A stretch of 32,746 nt of DNA, from contig DIXJ01000006.1 in the NCBI GenBank assembly GCA_002436015.1, forward strand, positions 1-32,746, written 5' to 3'. Positions within the stretch are counted from its first letter, which is position 1, and each line of letters opens with the position of its first letter. Position numbers and translations under genes: made by a program. Below are positions 6,289 through 15,451 of the stretch, in pieces. The notes under the pieces were generated by a model. The model was not told where the DNA came from. It did no database searches and saw only the letters and a program-made list of their open reading frames with translations. This DNA comes from Synergistaceae bacterium UBA6083. GTDB taxonomy: Bacteria; Synergistota; Synergistia; Synergistales; 79-D21.

Positions 6289-7689
6289 ATGAACAACCTG
6301 GATGGAATCGGTGCTCTAGTGCTCGCAGCAGGGAAGGGTACGCGAATGAAAAGCCCGATTCCAAAAGTGCTTCAAACCCTTTTGGAAGAACCCCTTCTAA
6401 ATTATCCGCTTGCTGCTCTTTCGGAAGCCGGGGTTACCAATTTAGGAGTGATCGTGGGACACGGAGCGGAAGATGTAGAGGCTTTCCTTCTTACGGAGTG
6501 GTCCGGAGTAACCACCTTACGGCAAACCGAACAGAAGGGAACGGGTCATGCCGTAAAAATCGGTCACGAGTGGTGGGCAAAGTTCAAGACGCTTCTTGTC
6601 TTGCCGGGCGATGCCCCCCTGATTACCCGAGAGGCCATCGAAGCGCTGCTTATTGAACACCTCGAATCTCAGGCTTCCGCAACCTTCCTCAGTTTTGAAG
6701 TTGGAAACCCGGCAGGCTATGGCCGCGTCATCCGCTCGGGGAACAGTTGCCGCATCGTCGAGGAGAAGGACGCAACATGCGAGGAACGGCTCACACGGGA
6801 AGTCAACAGCGGGATTTATGCTTTCGAAACAAAAGACCTGGGCTCGGTCATCGAATTCCTTGACAACAGGAACTCACAGTGTGAATTCTATCTTCCCGAC
6901 GTTCTTCCCCTTCTTAATGCAAGGGGACTCCGCGTGGAAGCCAAACGTTGGGACAACCCGGATGACCTTGCAGGCATCAATGATCCCCTCCAACTCACCC
7001 AAGCCGGCAGGCGAATTCGAGACCGGATACTGAACGGTCATCTCATGGCCGGGGTTAAGCTAATGGATCCCGAAACAACCTGGATCGGTCCCAGGGTCGT
7101 CCTGGAGCCGGACGTTCATCTCCATGCCAACGTCCAGGTCTGGGGTAATTCCGTGATAGAGAGCGGAGCGACCATAGGCAGCCATTCAATCCTCCGGAAT
7201 GCGCTCGTCCGGCAAGGAGCCGAGCTCGTGGCCTTTTGCTGCGTAACGGACAGCGAGATCGGTTCTGGAGCCAAAGTCGGGCCTTTCGCATGCCTTCGCG
7301 ACAACACCCGCCTATCATCCAGGGCCCTAGTCGGTAAATTTGTAGAGGCAAAAAATTCCGTCATCGGAGAGGGAAGCAAGGTTCCACACCTTTCCTACGT
7401 GGGCGATGCAATTATCGGGAAAGAGACGAACATCGGCGCCGGCACCATTACTTGCAACTATGACGGTACGCGCAAGAACCCCACCCGGATAGGGGATCAT
7501 TGTTTTATCGGAAGCGACACGATGCTGGTTGCGCCGGTCACTCTGCATGACGAATGCTTCACCGCTGCGGGTTCAACGATAACCGAGGACGTTCCCCGGG
7601 GAGCCCTGGCCGTGGGCCGGGCAAGACAGAGAAACATCGAGGGTTGGGCCCGCAGGAAAGGCGCGGTTCCGCGGAAGGAGGAGGACTGA
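6289..7689 (+). CDS. glmU: Bifunctional UDP-GlcNAc pyrophosphorylase / GlcN-1-P acetyltransferase
   Basis: GlmU acetylates glucosamine-1-P and then couples it to UTP, giving UDP-GlcNAc for peptidoglycan and lipopolysaccharide. The 466-residue protein has the uridyltransferase domain (about 1-230) opening with LAAGKGTRMKSPIPKVL, LPGDAPL and a GTGHAV segment. A left-handed beta-helix of hexapeptide repeats follows (about 250-450) with KFVEAKNSVIGEGSKVPHLSYVGD, abbreviated here as the KFVEAK and H367LSYVGD signatures, and NIGAGTITCNYDG. H367 matches the acetyltransferase base position. The ATG follows AAAGGAGG. Its stop overlaps the prs start (TGATG). The glmU-prs-rplY-pth-mfd order is the one known from Bacillus. 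Confidence 0.96.
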   Translation: MNNLDGIGALVLAAGKGTRMKSPIPKVLQTLLEEPLLNYPLAALSEAGVTNLGVIVGHGAEDVEAFLLTEWSGVTTLRQTEQKGTGHAVKIGHEWWAKFKTLLVLPGDAPLITREAIEALLIEHLESQASATFLSFEVGNPAGYGRVIRSGNSCRIVEEKDATCEERLTREVNSGIYAFETKDLGSVIEFLDNRNSQCEFYLPDVLPLLNARGLRVEAKRWDNPDDLAGINDPLQLTQAGRRIRDRILNGHLMAGVKLMDPETTWIGPRVVLEPDVHLHANVQVWGNSVIESGATIGSHSILRNALVRQGAELVAFCCVTDSEIGSGAKVGPFACLRDNTRLSSRALVGKFVEAKNSVIGEGSKVPHLSYVGDAIIGKETNIGAGTITCNYDGTRKNPTRIGDHCFIGSDTMLVAPVTLHDECFTAAGSTITEDVPRGALAVGRARQRNIEGWARRKGAVPRKEED

Positions 7690-8657
7690 TGGTCACGCAG
7701 TTGCGGCAGATGAAAATCTTCACCGGATCGGCCCATCCCGATTTCACGCAAAAGGTGGCTGATACGCTAGGGGTTCCCATGGCTTCTTCAAAGCTATTCC
7801 GCTTTTCCGACGGGGAGATCGGCCTTTCCATCGAGGAAAGCGTACGGGGTGCGGACGTCTACGTGATCCAGCCAACTTCGGAACCCGTGAATGAGAACCT
7901 GATGGAACTCCTGATTATGATCGATGCACTCAGGAGGGCTTCAGCCTACCGCATCAACGTGGTCACCCCCTACTTCGGTTATGCGCGACAAGACAGGAAG
8001 ACAAAGGCTAGGGAACCCATCACCTCCAAGCTCGTTGCGAACCTTATCGAAAAGGCCGGGGCAGACCGACTTGTGGTCGCGGACCTGCACGCGGGGCAAA
8101 TCCAGGGCTTTTTCGATCGACCTGTCGACCATTTGACGGGTATCCCCCTTCTTGCCTCCTATTTCAAGGAAAACCTCAAAGAAGCCATTGACCAGCAGAA
8201 GATCGTCGTCATATCCCCCGATATCGGTGGTGTCGTAAGGGCTCGGCGCTTCGCGGTCAAACTCAATGCAGACCTTGCCATCGTCGACAAGAGACGGTCG
8301 CACGAAGTCGCCAATTTCTGCGAGGTAATGGAAATCATCGGCGATGTCCGGGGCAAGGTCGCGATTCTCGTGGATGACATCGTAGACACTGCCGGCACCA
8401 TGGTGAACGCGGCACGCGCCCTGCTGGAAAGGGGAGCGGAAAGGGTCTACGCCTGCGCAACCCACGGAGTGCTTTCAGGCAAGGCGATTGAAAACCTCAG
8501 GAACTCGCCCATCCACCAGCTCGTTCTGACCGATACCATTCCATTGCCCGAACAGAAAAAGTTAGATAATATAACCGTGCTGTCTATCGCCCCCCTCTTT
8601 GCCGAGGCGATCAACCGCATCCACTCTGACCACTCGGTCAGCATTCTTTTTTACTAG
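7689..8657 (+). CDS. prs: Ribose-phosphate pyrophosphokinase (PRPP synthetase)
   Basis: This 322-residue enzyme makes PRPP from ribose-5-P and ATP for purine, pyrimidine, His and Trp synthesis. Visible family features are FSDGEIGLSIEESVRGADVY near the N terminus, YFGYARQDRKTKAREPI (the flexible loop with RQDRK), VVADLHAGQIQGFF around residues 131-145, and the PRPP-binding loop VDDIVDTAGTM around 228-239. The length is normal for class I. The ATG at 7689 shares one base with the glmU stop and follows AAGGAGGAGGAC. ATG at 7710 would remove seven residues and has a weaker site. A small GC hairpin (8660-8679) follows the stop, before rplY. Confidence 0.96.
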   Translation: MVTQLRQMKIFTGSAHPDFTQKVADTLGVPMASSKLFRFSDGEIGLSIEESVRGADVYVIQPTSEPVNENLMELLIMIDALRRASAYRINVVTPYFGYARQDRKTKAREPITSKLVANLIEKAGADRLVVADLHAGQIQGFFDRPVDHLTGIPLLASYFKENLKEAIDQQKIVVISPDIGGVVRARRFAVKLNADLAIVDKRRSHEVANFCEVMEIIGDVRGKVAILVDDIVDTAGTMVNAARALLERGAERVYACATHGVLSGKAIENLRNSPIHQLVLTDTIPLPEQKKLDNITVLSIAPLFAEAINRIHSDHSVSILFY

Positions 8658-8659
8658 GC

Positions 8660-8679
8660 GGGACCGGCAAGACCGGCCC
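8660..8679 (+). other. Small hairpin in the prs-rplY gap
   Basis: GGG-A-CCGG (8660-8667) can pair with CCGGCCC (8673-8679) around CAAGA with one bulged A. There is no T tract. It may act as an attenuator or processing site upstream of rplY, or be incidental in GC-rich DNA. Confidence 0.25.
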
Positions 8680-8705
8680 TGTATTTACCGGGAGGAGGCA
8701 ACATC

Positions 8706-9365
8706 ATGTCCGATATTTTGCAGGTAACCCTCGAAACGAGGGAGAAAAGCGGTAAGCAAGAAGCGACGAAACTGCGCAACGCAGGGTATGTCCCGGCCGT
8801 ATTCTACGGCAGCGGCTACCCGGAATCTATTCCTGTCAAGGTGAAATCCAAGGATATTCTCCCTGCAGTCAATTCCGGGCACTGGGAAACCTTCAGGCTC
8901 GACGTCACCCTTCCCGATGGGAAGGTCGAAATGGCACTCATGCGGGACGTGCAGAAGAACTTCCTGAACGGCAATCTTCTCCATGTTGATTTCTACCAAC
9001 TCGTTTCCGGGCAGAAAGTCCAGGTCGAGGTCCCGGTGGAAATCCTTAACCGCGAATCCTGCGCCGGGGTAAAAGCAGGCGGCATCCTGGAGCAGCTCTT
9101 GCACGAAGTTTCGATCAATGTCCTTCCTAGGGAAATCCCCGATTTCCTTGCCGTAGACGTCCGAAACCTTGAACTGGGACAGGAGATCAAGCTGGGAGAC
9201 CTGCCCCTCCCGGAATCTGCCGAGTTGCTTGATGATGCCAATGCAACCGTTGTCGTGGCCGCCGAGCCTCGTGGCTCTGAAACGGCCGCTTCCGAAACGG
9301 AAGGTGAACAGAAAGAAGTCGAAGTCCTCGCAAAGGGCAAAGCCAAGGGCCAGGAGGAGGCATAA
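8706..9365 (+). CDS. rplY: 50S ribosomal protein L25, CTC/TL5 type
   Basis: This 219-residue long-form L25 binds 5S rRNA. The N-terminal L25 domain (about 1-95) starts LEVTLETR-like (LQVTLETREKSGKQEATKLR in part) and contains GYVPAVFYGSG. A beta-rich CTC domain (about 100-185) follows with VEVPVEI and AGGILEQLLHEV. The last 30 residues form a charged, disordered Glu/Lys/Ala tail. The ATG follows GGGAGGAGG. It lies between prs and pth exactly as ctc does in Bacillus, where the protein is also a general stress protein; that role is not shown here. The ribosome binding site of pth lies in its final codons. Confidence 0.95.
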   Translation: MSDILQVTLETREKSGKQEATKLRNAGYVPAVFYGSGYPESIPVKVKSKDILPAVNSGHWETFRLDVTLPDGKVEMALMRDVQKNFLNGNLLHVDFYQLVSGQKVQVEVPVEILNRESCAGVKAGGILEQLLHEVSINVLPREIPDFLAVDVRNLELGQEIKLGDLPLPESAELLDDANATVVVAAEPRGSETAASETEGEQKEVEVLAKGKAKGQEEA

Positions 9366-9370
9366 CGGCG

Positions 9371-9937
9371 TTGAAGCTGATCGCGGGACTGGGAAACCCT
9401 GGTCTCGAATACGCCTGGACAAGGCACAATCTTGGATGGCTGGTGGCCGATCAGGTCATCAGCCGTTTCCATCTGAAGGGTCCCCAGAACCGTTTTCATG
9501 GACATCTATGGGGTCCAGCCCGATCGGGGAGCGATTCCCTTTGCGTCCTCAAGCCGATGACATACATGAACCTCAGCGGGAAATCGGTCCTTGCGGCTGT
9601 GAGGGATTATAATCTCGTCACCCCGGATTGCCTGCTCGTGGTTGACGACGTCTCTCTGCCCTTCGGCACCCTTCGCCTCAGGGCCAGGGGTTCCGCTGGG
9701 GGGCACAACGGAATCGCTTCCGTGCTCGGGGCTCTTCAGACTTTAGAGGTTCCGCGCCTCCGGTGCGGAGTCGGGCACCCCATGAAGACCGGGGGACTCG
9801 CCGATTATGTCACGGACGACTTTGACACCGAAGAACGAACACAACTTGATCCCTTCGTCGAAAAGGCTACAGATGCTGTCCTGCTTTGGCTTCGGCTCGG
9901 CATCGACCGGGCCATGAACCGGGTCAATGCTGGCTGA
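9371..9937 (+). CDS. pth: Peptidyl-tRNA hydrolase
   Basis: Pth releases peptides from prematurely dissociated peptidyl-tRNA. The 188-residue protein has the substrate and catalytic residues of the family: N9 in LGNPG, catalytic H19 in TRHNLGW, N67 in TYMNLSG, D92 in VVDDVSLP, and GSAGGHNGIASV. The start is a TTG at 9371, preceded by AGGAGGAGG inside the rplY 3' end; no in-frame ATG would leave the N9/H19 region intact. The 3' end overlaps the mfd start by 11 bp, so the two are translationally coupled. Length is normal. Confidence 0.95.
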   Translation: MKLIAGLGNPGLEYAWTRHNLGWLVADQVISRFHLKGPQNRFHGHLWGPARSGSDSLCVLKPMTYMNLSGKSVLAAVRDYNLVTPDCLLVVDDVSLPFGTLRLRARGSAGGHNGIASVLGALQTLEVPRLRCGVGHPMKTGGLADYVTDDFDTEERTQLDPFVEKATDAVLLWLRLGIDRAMNRVNAG

Positions 9938-12900
9938 TTCATTCCCTCTACTTAGGCCGGACCAGATAAGGCAAGCGCCTTGGGGACCCTGGCAGGGAAG
10001 GGACCTCGCCCTGACCGCTGGAAGCGGCAGTCGAGCCTGGCTCATAAGGGATCCCGGTTTCCCCCTCCTCCTCATCGTGCCGGATCAAAGGCAGCAGCGA
10101 GAATTGCAATCGGACCTTAGAACTCTTTCTAGCCAGGGAAACCCTGTATCGAGCCTCCCGGAAATCCCCCTAACCACTGACGGCATAAACCAAAAGGCCA
10201 TTAGAATCCAGCGCGGCGAAGAACTTTCCCGCTGGAAGAAAACGGGGGGGAGCTTGATCTGTACACCGGGATCCGTTTTAGGCCCGTATGCCCTTTCGAA
10301 TGGGACCTTTTCCCTTCGCGTGGGGGATGAGACAGGCCGGTCAACCCTAATCGACTGGCTTTCCTCTTTTGGCTATGAGAGAACAGAAACGGTCTGGTCT
10401 CCTGGACAATTCGTTGTTCGCGGCAGCATCATTGACCTTTTCGACCCAGCGACCCGCAACCCCTTGAGGGTGGAGTTCATGGACGAGCAGGTGGTATCCC
10501 TCCGTTTTTTCAGGCCTGAGACACAGAGAAGCACGGGGCCTATCGACGAGATCAAAATTTCAGCCGTTAGGGAAGGAAGCACGCCTGCTTTCGAGGAATT
10601 CTTTCCGGAATCCTGTCGCATCATCCTTTTCGAGCCTGCCGAGATTGCTTCCCAGGCTGATCACTACCGCTGGGTCTGGGAGGGGCTGCTGGCCGAAACG
10701 GGGATCGAAAGGCTCCCGGAATGGGACGCTTTTTACGTCAGGCTGTCCCGATTTCCCCTTCTCAGGGTCAAGTCTTCCATAGAACGGGTTTCGAGAAGGA
10801 TCGACCTGTCCAGGCTTCCGTCTTTCAAAGGGAGAAGACAGGCCCTCGAATCGGCTGTATCGAAGTGGAAAGGGCTGGGCTTGGCCATTCGCGTCCATAC
10901 GGCCAACGAATCTCTTTCAAAGTGGTTCGTCGAAAGGAATTTTCTCGCCAGCGGGACTCCCCTGACCACGGGATTCCTGAGCCCTTCCGAAAAAACCGTC
11001 ATAATTGCCGACTCGGATATCAGCGGGATCGCCTCCCTTCCGGCAGGAGAAGGGCACACGATGGCCCCACTGGAGTGGAATGACCGCCTTGCAATGGGGG
11101 AGTGGATCGTTCACGAGGACTATGGAATCGGTCGCTTTGTCGGACTCGAAAACATCCCTTCTGCCGAATCGGGTGAGCAGGAATACCTCGTGATCGAGTA
11201 TGCGGGTGGGCAAAGGCTCCTGGTTCCCCCTTTCCTCCTGTGGAAAGTCACGTCCTACCTCGCCCCCCGGGGCTCGGAACCAACCGCGGATTCGCTCAAA
11301 TCGGGTGTCTGGAAAATAAGTCTCGCACGGGTCCGACGGAAGGTCCACGAGGCCGCCGTGGAACTCCTGGAAACTTACGCGCGTAGGGAAATTTCCCCCG
11401 GTTTCGCCTATCCCCCGGATGGGGAATTGTCCCTGGAAGTGGAGGAGTCTTTCCCCTATTCTGAGACTTCGGACCAACTCCGGGCCATCGAAGAGATCAA
11501 GAAGGACATGGAAAGCAGCCACCCGATGGACAGGCTGCTGGTCGGTGACGTCGGCTTCGGGAAAACGGAGGTGGCTCTCCGCGCCGCGGTTAAGGCTTCG
11601 GAAGCAGGGAAACAAGTGGCCGTCCTCGTACCCACCACCCTCCTTGCCCAGCAGCATTTCGAGACATTCCTTTCGAGGACTTCCGATCTCCCCATCCGCG
11701 TTGAGACACTATGCCGTTTCGTCTCGAAAAAGAGGCAGGATGAAATCGTCCGCATGGCGGCCGAAGGTTGCATCGACATCCTTATCGGGACGCATCGACT
11801 CGTCCAGAAGGATGTCCGTTTCAAGGATCTTGGCCTAGTGATCGTTGACGAGGAACACCGTTTCGGGGTCCTCCACAAGGAACATTCAAAAGGGCTCAAG
11901 CCGGATGTTGACGTTCTCATGATGAGCGCCACCCCCATTCCCCGGACTCTATTTCTTTCTCTTGGCGGACTTCGGGACATTTCCGTCATCTCGACCCCCC
12001 CCCACAGGCGCTACCCCGTTGTCACCGTCGTCAGCCCCTGGAGGGAGGACCTCGTCAGCAGGGGAATCCTTCGTGAAAAAGCCCGTGGAGGACAAACATT
12101 CTTCGTCCATAACCGCGTCGCCGACATCGAGGCAAGGGCAGGCAGCCTTCGCCTCCTTTTCCCTTCCCTCAAGATCGAGGTGGCCCATGGTCAAATGCCT
12201 GAAGCTTCTCTTGAAAAAACCATGCTCCGCTTCAATTCCGGGGTTACGGACATCCTTGTCTGTACGACAATCATCGAAAGCGGCCTGGACATCCCACGGG
12301 CGAACACCCTCGTGGTCGACGACGCCCATGAACTTGGACTGGCCCAGCTTTACCAGCTGAGAGGCAGGGTCGGGCGCCGCGAGGAACAGGCTTTCGCCTT
12401 CTTCCTTTATCCGCGCGAAGCCCATTTGACCCCGGAGGCACGTGAAAGGCTGGAAGCAGTCGGGGAGCTCTCGGAACCCGGATCGGGCTATGAACTTGCC
12501 CAACGGGACCTGGAAATCCGCGGAGGAGGGCAGGTTGTCGGTACCGCGCAGCATGGGCATGTCGAAAGAATCGGTTACCACCTCTATTGCCGCATGCTCG
12601 AAGAACAGGTAGCTGCCTTAAGGGGAGAGGGTAGGAATTCAACCCGCATCGAGATCCAGGCCCCATTGCAGATCCCCGCATCCTACATCCCACAGCCAGG
12701 TGTCCGCATCGCCCTTTACAGACGCCTATTGCGGGCGCAAGATAGAAAAGACCTCGATTTGGTGTGGAACGAAGTCCGGGATCGCTTTGGCCCCGTTCCA
12801 CCCTCGGTCAAGTTCCTGTTTGACGTGGCAATCCTGCGAATTTACGGGGAACGGCTGGGTATCGAATCCATCCAGGTAACGTCAGTAGAAACGATCCTTA

Positions 12901-13082
12901 AGGGACCCCTTTCTTCATTTTCACCCGAAGAAAGGCCACCAGGGTGGAAGTGGGGAAGAAATTGGGCGTCGGGCCCGGGAGGAAACCGGGGGATCGAATC
13001 AATTGCTGGTTTCCTCACGGAAACCTTGGAATACCGACCTAAGCAGGAGGATGAAAATGGAAAAGAAACGAAGCGACATTGA
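9927..13082 (+). CDS. mfd: Transcription-repair coupling factor
   Basis: Mfd displaces RNA polymerase stalled at DNA lesions and recruits UvrA. The 1051-residue protein has an N-terminal UvrB-like module with R165 in VVRGSIIDLF and LRVEFMDE (the UvrA-contact region), then the polymerase-interacting CarD-like domain starting at about 385 (GEWIVHEDYGIGRFV). The RecG-like motor follows with Walker A GDVGFGKT (540-547), DEEH (about 640-643), MMSATPIPRTL and QLRGRVGRRE (about 810), and a C-terminal TRCF domain from about 920. It is roughly 100 residues shorter than E. coli Mfd; the loss lies between about 200 and 385. The ATG overlaps pth; the stop lies 26 bp inside mazG. Confidence 0.95.
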   Translation: MLADSFPLLRPDQIRQAPWGPWQGRDLALTAGSGSRAWLIRDPGFPLLLIVPDQRQQRELQSDLRTLSSQGNPVSSLPEIPLTTDGINQKAIRIQRGEELSRWKKTGGSLICTPGSVLGPYALSNGTFSLRVGDETGRSTLIDWLSSFGYERTETVWSPGQFVVRGSIIDLFDPATRNPLRVEFMDEQVVSLRFFRPETQRSTGPIDEIKISAVREGSTPAFEEFFPESCRIILFEPAEIASQADHYRWVWEGLLAETGIERLPEWDAFYVRLSRFPLLRVKSSIERVSRRIDLSRLPSFKGRRQALESAVSKWKGLGLAIRVHTANESLSKWFVERNFLASGTPLTTGFLSPSEKTVIIADSDISGIASLPAGEGHTMAPLEWNDRLAMGEWIVHEDYGIGRFVGLENIPSAESGEQEYLVIEYAGGQRLLVPPFLLWKVTSYLAPRGSEPTADSLKSGVWKISLARVRRKVHEAAVELLETYARREISPGFAYPPDGELSLEVEESFPYSETSDQLRAIEEIKKDMESSHPMDRLLVGDVGFGKTEVALRAAVKASEAGKQVAVLVPTTLLAQQHFETFLSRTSDLPIRVETLCRFVSKKRQDEIVRMAAEGCIDILIGTHRLVQKDVRFKDLGLVIVDEEHRFGVLHKEHSKGLKPDVDVLMMSATPIPRTLFLSLGGLRDISVISTPPHRRYPVVTVVSPWREDLVSRGILREKARGGQTFFVHNRVADIEARAGSLRLLFPSLKIEVAHGQMPEASLEKTMLRFNSGVTDILVCTTIIESGLDIPRANTLVVDDAHELGLAQLYQLRGRVGRREEQAFAFFLYPREAHLTPEARERLEAVGELSEPGSGYELAQRDLEIRGGGQVVGTAQHGHVERIGYHLYCRMLEEQVAALRGEGRNSTRIEIQAPLQIPASYIPQPGVRIALYRRLLRAQDRKDLDLVWNEVRDRFGPVPPSVKFLFDVAILRIYGERLGIESIQVTSVETILKGPLSSFSPEERPPGWKWGRNWASGPGGNRGIESIAGFLTETLEYRPKQEDENGKETKRH

Positions 13083-13863
13083 AGAAGCTTTCTCAACGTT
13101 GATCTCCATCATGGAAAAATTACGGGCCCCGGATGGGTGCCCTTGGGACAGGGAGCAGGATTTCTCCACATTGCGCCGCTACATCGTCGAAGAAGCTTAC
13201 GAGCTTGTAGAAGCCATCGAAGGGGATGGGGAAAGAGCCATCGTGGAAGAAAGCGGGGATCTCCTCCTCCAGGTTGTTTTTATTTCGCAAATTGCCTCAG
13301 AGAAAGGGCTATTTTCAATCCGTGACGTTTTGGACGGAATTTCCGCTAAACTGATTCAGCGTCATCCCCATGTCTTCGGTGACAGCAACGTGGCGGATTC
13401 CGAAGAAGTCATGCGTAACTGGGAGGCCATCAAGACCGTCGAGAAAAGAAAAAACGGGTGCGATGCTTCTATTCTCTCGGGCATTCCCCGTTCCATGCCT
13501 TCCCTGCTTAAAGCCTACAGGATCCAGGAGCGCGCAGCCAAGTTCGGGTTTGACTGGCCTGCGGGCGACAAGGGCCCCGTTATCGGCAAAGTCAGGGAAG
13601 AGCTTTCGGAACTCGAGGAAGCCCTGGCGAACGATAACCCTGATAACCTTCTGGAAGAAATGGGAGACCTCTTTTTCGCGCTGGTCAACCTTTCGCGGCA
13701 TTGTGAAATTAATCCGGAAGAAGCACTGCAGCGCGCCTCAAGGAAATTCGGTGATCGGTTTCGCCTCGTCGAGCGCTCTGTCGCGGAAACCGGAAAACCC
13801 TGGAATAAATTCAGCCTTGACGAACTCGATGATTTTTGGGAAAAAGCTAAGCAATCCTGTTGA
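13057..13863 (+). CDS. mazG: Nucleoside triphosphate pyrophosphohydrolase MazG
   Basis: MazG hydrolyses (d)NTPs to NMP and PPi, cleaning the nucleotide pool. The 268-residue protein has two MazG domains. The first has APDGCPWDREQ (24-34) and the metal-binding residues E45, E46, E49, then E65 and D68. The second, from about 170, has VREELSELEEAL and LLEEMGDLFFAL. The ATG at 13057 is 6 nt after AGCAGGAGG; the ATG at 13051 touches that site and is less likely. It overlaps mfd by 26 bp. The frame upstream of 13051 lies inside mfd and is not coding for this protein. Length and double-domain layout match the long bacterial form. Confidence 0.93.
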   Translation: MEKKRSDIEEAFSTLISIMEKLRAPDGCPWDREQDFSTLRRYIVEEAYELVEAIEGDGERAIVEESGDLLLQVVFISQIASEKGLFSIRDVLDGISAKLIQRHPHVFGDSNVADSEEVMRNWEAIKTVEKRKNGCDASILSGIPRSMPSLLKAYRIQERAAKFGFDWPAGDKGPVIGKVREELSELEEALANDNPDNLLEEMGDLFFALVNLSRHCEINPEEALQRASRKFGDRFRLVERSVAETGKPWNKFSLDELDDFWEKAKQSC

Positions 13864-13899
13864 CCTGCTCGACGGGTGAAGGGAAGGAGTGGAGGAGAC

Positions 13900-15384
13900 T
13901 TGGAGAAGAAACCGGAAACGAAAGAAGCTCCGACCGACGTCATGAAAGATGTTCCCATGGTGTCGTGCGAACCTGCCGTTTCTAAGGAACCCACCCCAAG
14001 GCCGATAAAAATCATGGAAACGGCTTTCAGGGACGCCCACCAGTCGATCATGGCCACACGCCTGAGGATTGAAGACATGATCCCGGTGGCCGAGAAGATG
14101 GACGAAGTTGGCTACGAATCCATGGAAATCTGGGGTGGCGCCACTTTCGACACTTGCATGAGATTCCTTGATGAGGATCCCTGGGAACGTCTCCGGGAAT
14201 TGAGGAAACGTTTCAAGAAAACGAAACTCCAAATGCTTCTCAGAGGGCAAAACCTCGTGGGTTACAGGCACTATGGCGATGATGCCGTGCGGGAATTCGT
14301 CAAGCGGGCTATCGGGAACGGCCTGGACATCGTCCGTGTTTTCGATGCGCTCAATGACCTTCGAAACATGGAAATCGCCGCCGACCAGGTCAAGCGCGAG
14401 GGCGCCCACCTCCAAATGGCACTCTCCTACACTATTTCCCCCGTCCACACCCTGGAGAAATTCGCAGATATCGCCCACCAGATGCAGGACATGGGGGCAG
14501 ATTCGATCTGCATCAAGGACATGGCCGGCCTGATAAGCCCTGTCGACGCCTCGTCCCTGGTTAAAACCATCAAGGCAAGGACCGGACTTCCGATCCAGGT
14601 GCACAGCCACTACACGAGCGGGATGGCGGCCATGGCATACCTTGCTGCCATCGAGGCGGGCGCAGACATCATCGACTGTGCCATCTCGCCTTTCGCGATG
14701 GGAACAAGCCAACCGGCCACTGAGACAATGATCGCAGCTCTCCGGGGGGGGCCGTATGACACGGGCATGACCTTGGAAAGCCTTCTACCCGCTGCCCTTC
14801 ACTTCAAGGAAGTCAAGGAAAAATACAGTAGCCTCGTCATGGGAATAGAAGGTGTCGACATCAACGTCCTGATTTACCAGATCCCGGGCGGGATGTACTC
14901 AAACCTGGTGAGCCAGTTGAAGGACCAGAAAGCCCTACACCGCCTCGAAGAGGTTTTGAAGGAAATTCCTCGCGTTCGGAAGGAAATGGGATATCCCCCC
15001 CTCGTAACACCGACGAGCCAGCTTGTGGGAAGCCAGGCGACCCTCAATGTCCTGATGGGACGATGGAAGGTCGTCCCCAAGGAGATACGCCAGTATCTCC
15101 TTGGCTATTACGGACGGCCGCCTGCCCCGGTCGACCCTGAGATCCAGAAACAGGTGATCGGGGACGAAATTCCCATTACCTGCCGCCCTGGTGAAGTCCT
15201 TCCTCCGGAAGTCGAAGATGCCGAAAAAGCGATCGCTCCGTGGATCCTTCAGCCTGAGGATGTGTTAAGCTACGTCCTGTTTCCAGCCGTAGCAAGGGAT
15301 TTTCTCGTCCGGAAATTCGCAAGGACGATGAAGAGGGACGTCGGGCTGGATAAGCCTGTTGAGGACGGGGTCTACCCCATCTAG
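13900..15384 (+). CDS. oadA: Carboxyltransferase subunit: oxaloacetate decarboxylase alpha / pyruvate carboxylase B type, no biotin domain
   Basis: This 494-residue protein is a DRE-TIM type carboxyltransferase: METAFRDAHQS near residue 39, K206 in CIKDMAGL (the lysine that is carboxylated in the family), and metal ligands H235/H237 in QVHSHYTSGMA, then the PYC/OADA conserved domain to the C terminus. It moves carboxylate between carboxybiotin and pyruvate/oxaloacetate. The frame stops before any biotinyl domain; no MKM motif is present, so a separate biotin carrier is needed and is not in this window. The TTG at 13900 follows GGAGGAG closely; GTG 13876 and ATG 13942 are alternatives. Decarboxylase, pyruvate carboxylase and methylmalonyl-CoA transcarboxylase 5S roles cannot be told apart here. 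Confidence 0.87.
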   Translation: MEKKPETKEAPTDVMKDVPMVSCEPAVSKEPTPRPIKIMETAFRDAHQSIMATRLRIEDMIPVAEKMDEVGYESMEIWGGATFDTCMRFLDEDPWERLRELRKRFKKTKLQMLLRGQNLVGYRHYGDDAVREFVKRAIGNGLDIVRVFDALNDLRNMEIAADQVKREGAHLQMALSYTISPVHTLEKFADIAHQMQDMGADSICIKDMAGLISPVDASSLVKTIKARTGLPIQVHSHYTSGMAAMAYLAAIEAGADIIDCAISPFAMGTSQPATETMIAALRGGPYDTGMTLESLLPAALHFKEVKEKYSSLVMGIEGVDINVLIYQIPGGMYSNLVSQLKDQKALHRLEEVLKEIPRVRKEMGYPPLVTPTSQLVGSQATLNVLMGRWKVVPKEIRQYLLGYYGRPPAPVDPEIQKQVIGDEIPITCRPGEVLPPEVEDAEKAIAPWILQPEDVLSYVLFPAVARDFLVRKFARTMKRDVGLDKPVEDGVYPI

Positions 15385-15451
15385 CCTGTTTGGGGTTCCA
15401 GGCTTCGGCATCTTTTCCGGAAATTACAGAATCCAAGGAGGCAAACCTGTT

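Noticed and set aside
9927..13082. Possible truncation of Mfd (1051 residues)
   Set aside because: The UvrA-contact region, CarD-like domain, motor motifs and TRCF domain are all present in order; the shortfall lies in a poorly conserved middle region, so it looks like normal family variation.
13057..13863. MazG as part of a toxin-antitoxin or phage-defence system
   Set aside because: Two-domain MazG next to mfd is the housekeeping house-cleaning enzyme; no toxin or mobile gene is near.
13738..14712. 324-codon minus-strand frame opposite mazG/oadA
   Set aside because: It crosses two real genes on the other strand, has no ribosome binding site or known motif, and its His/Asp/Gly-rich composition is that of a codon shadow.
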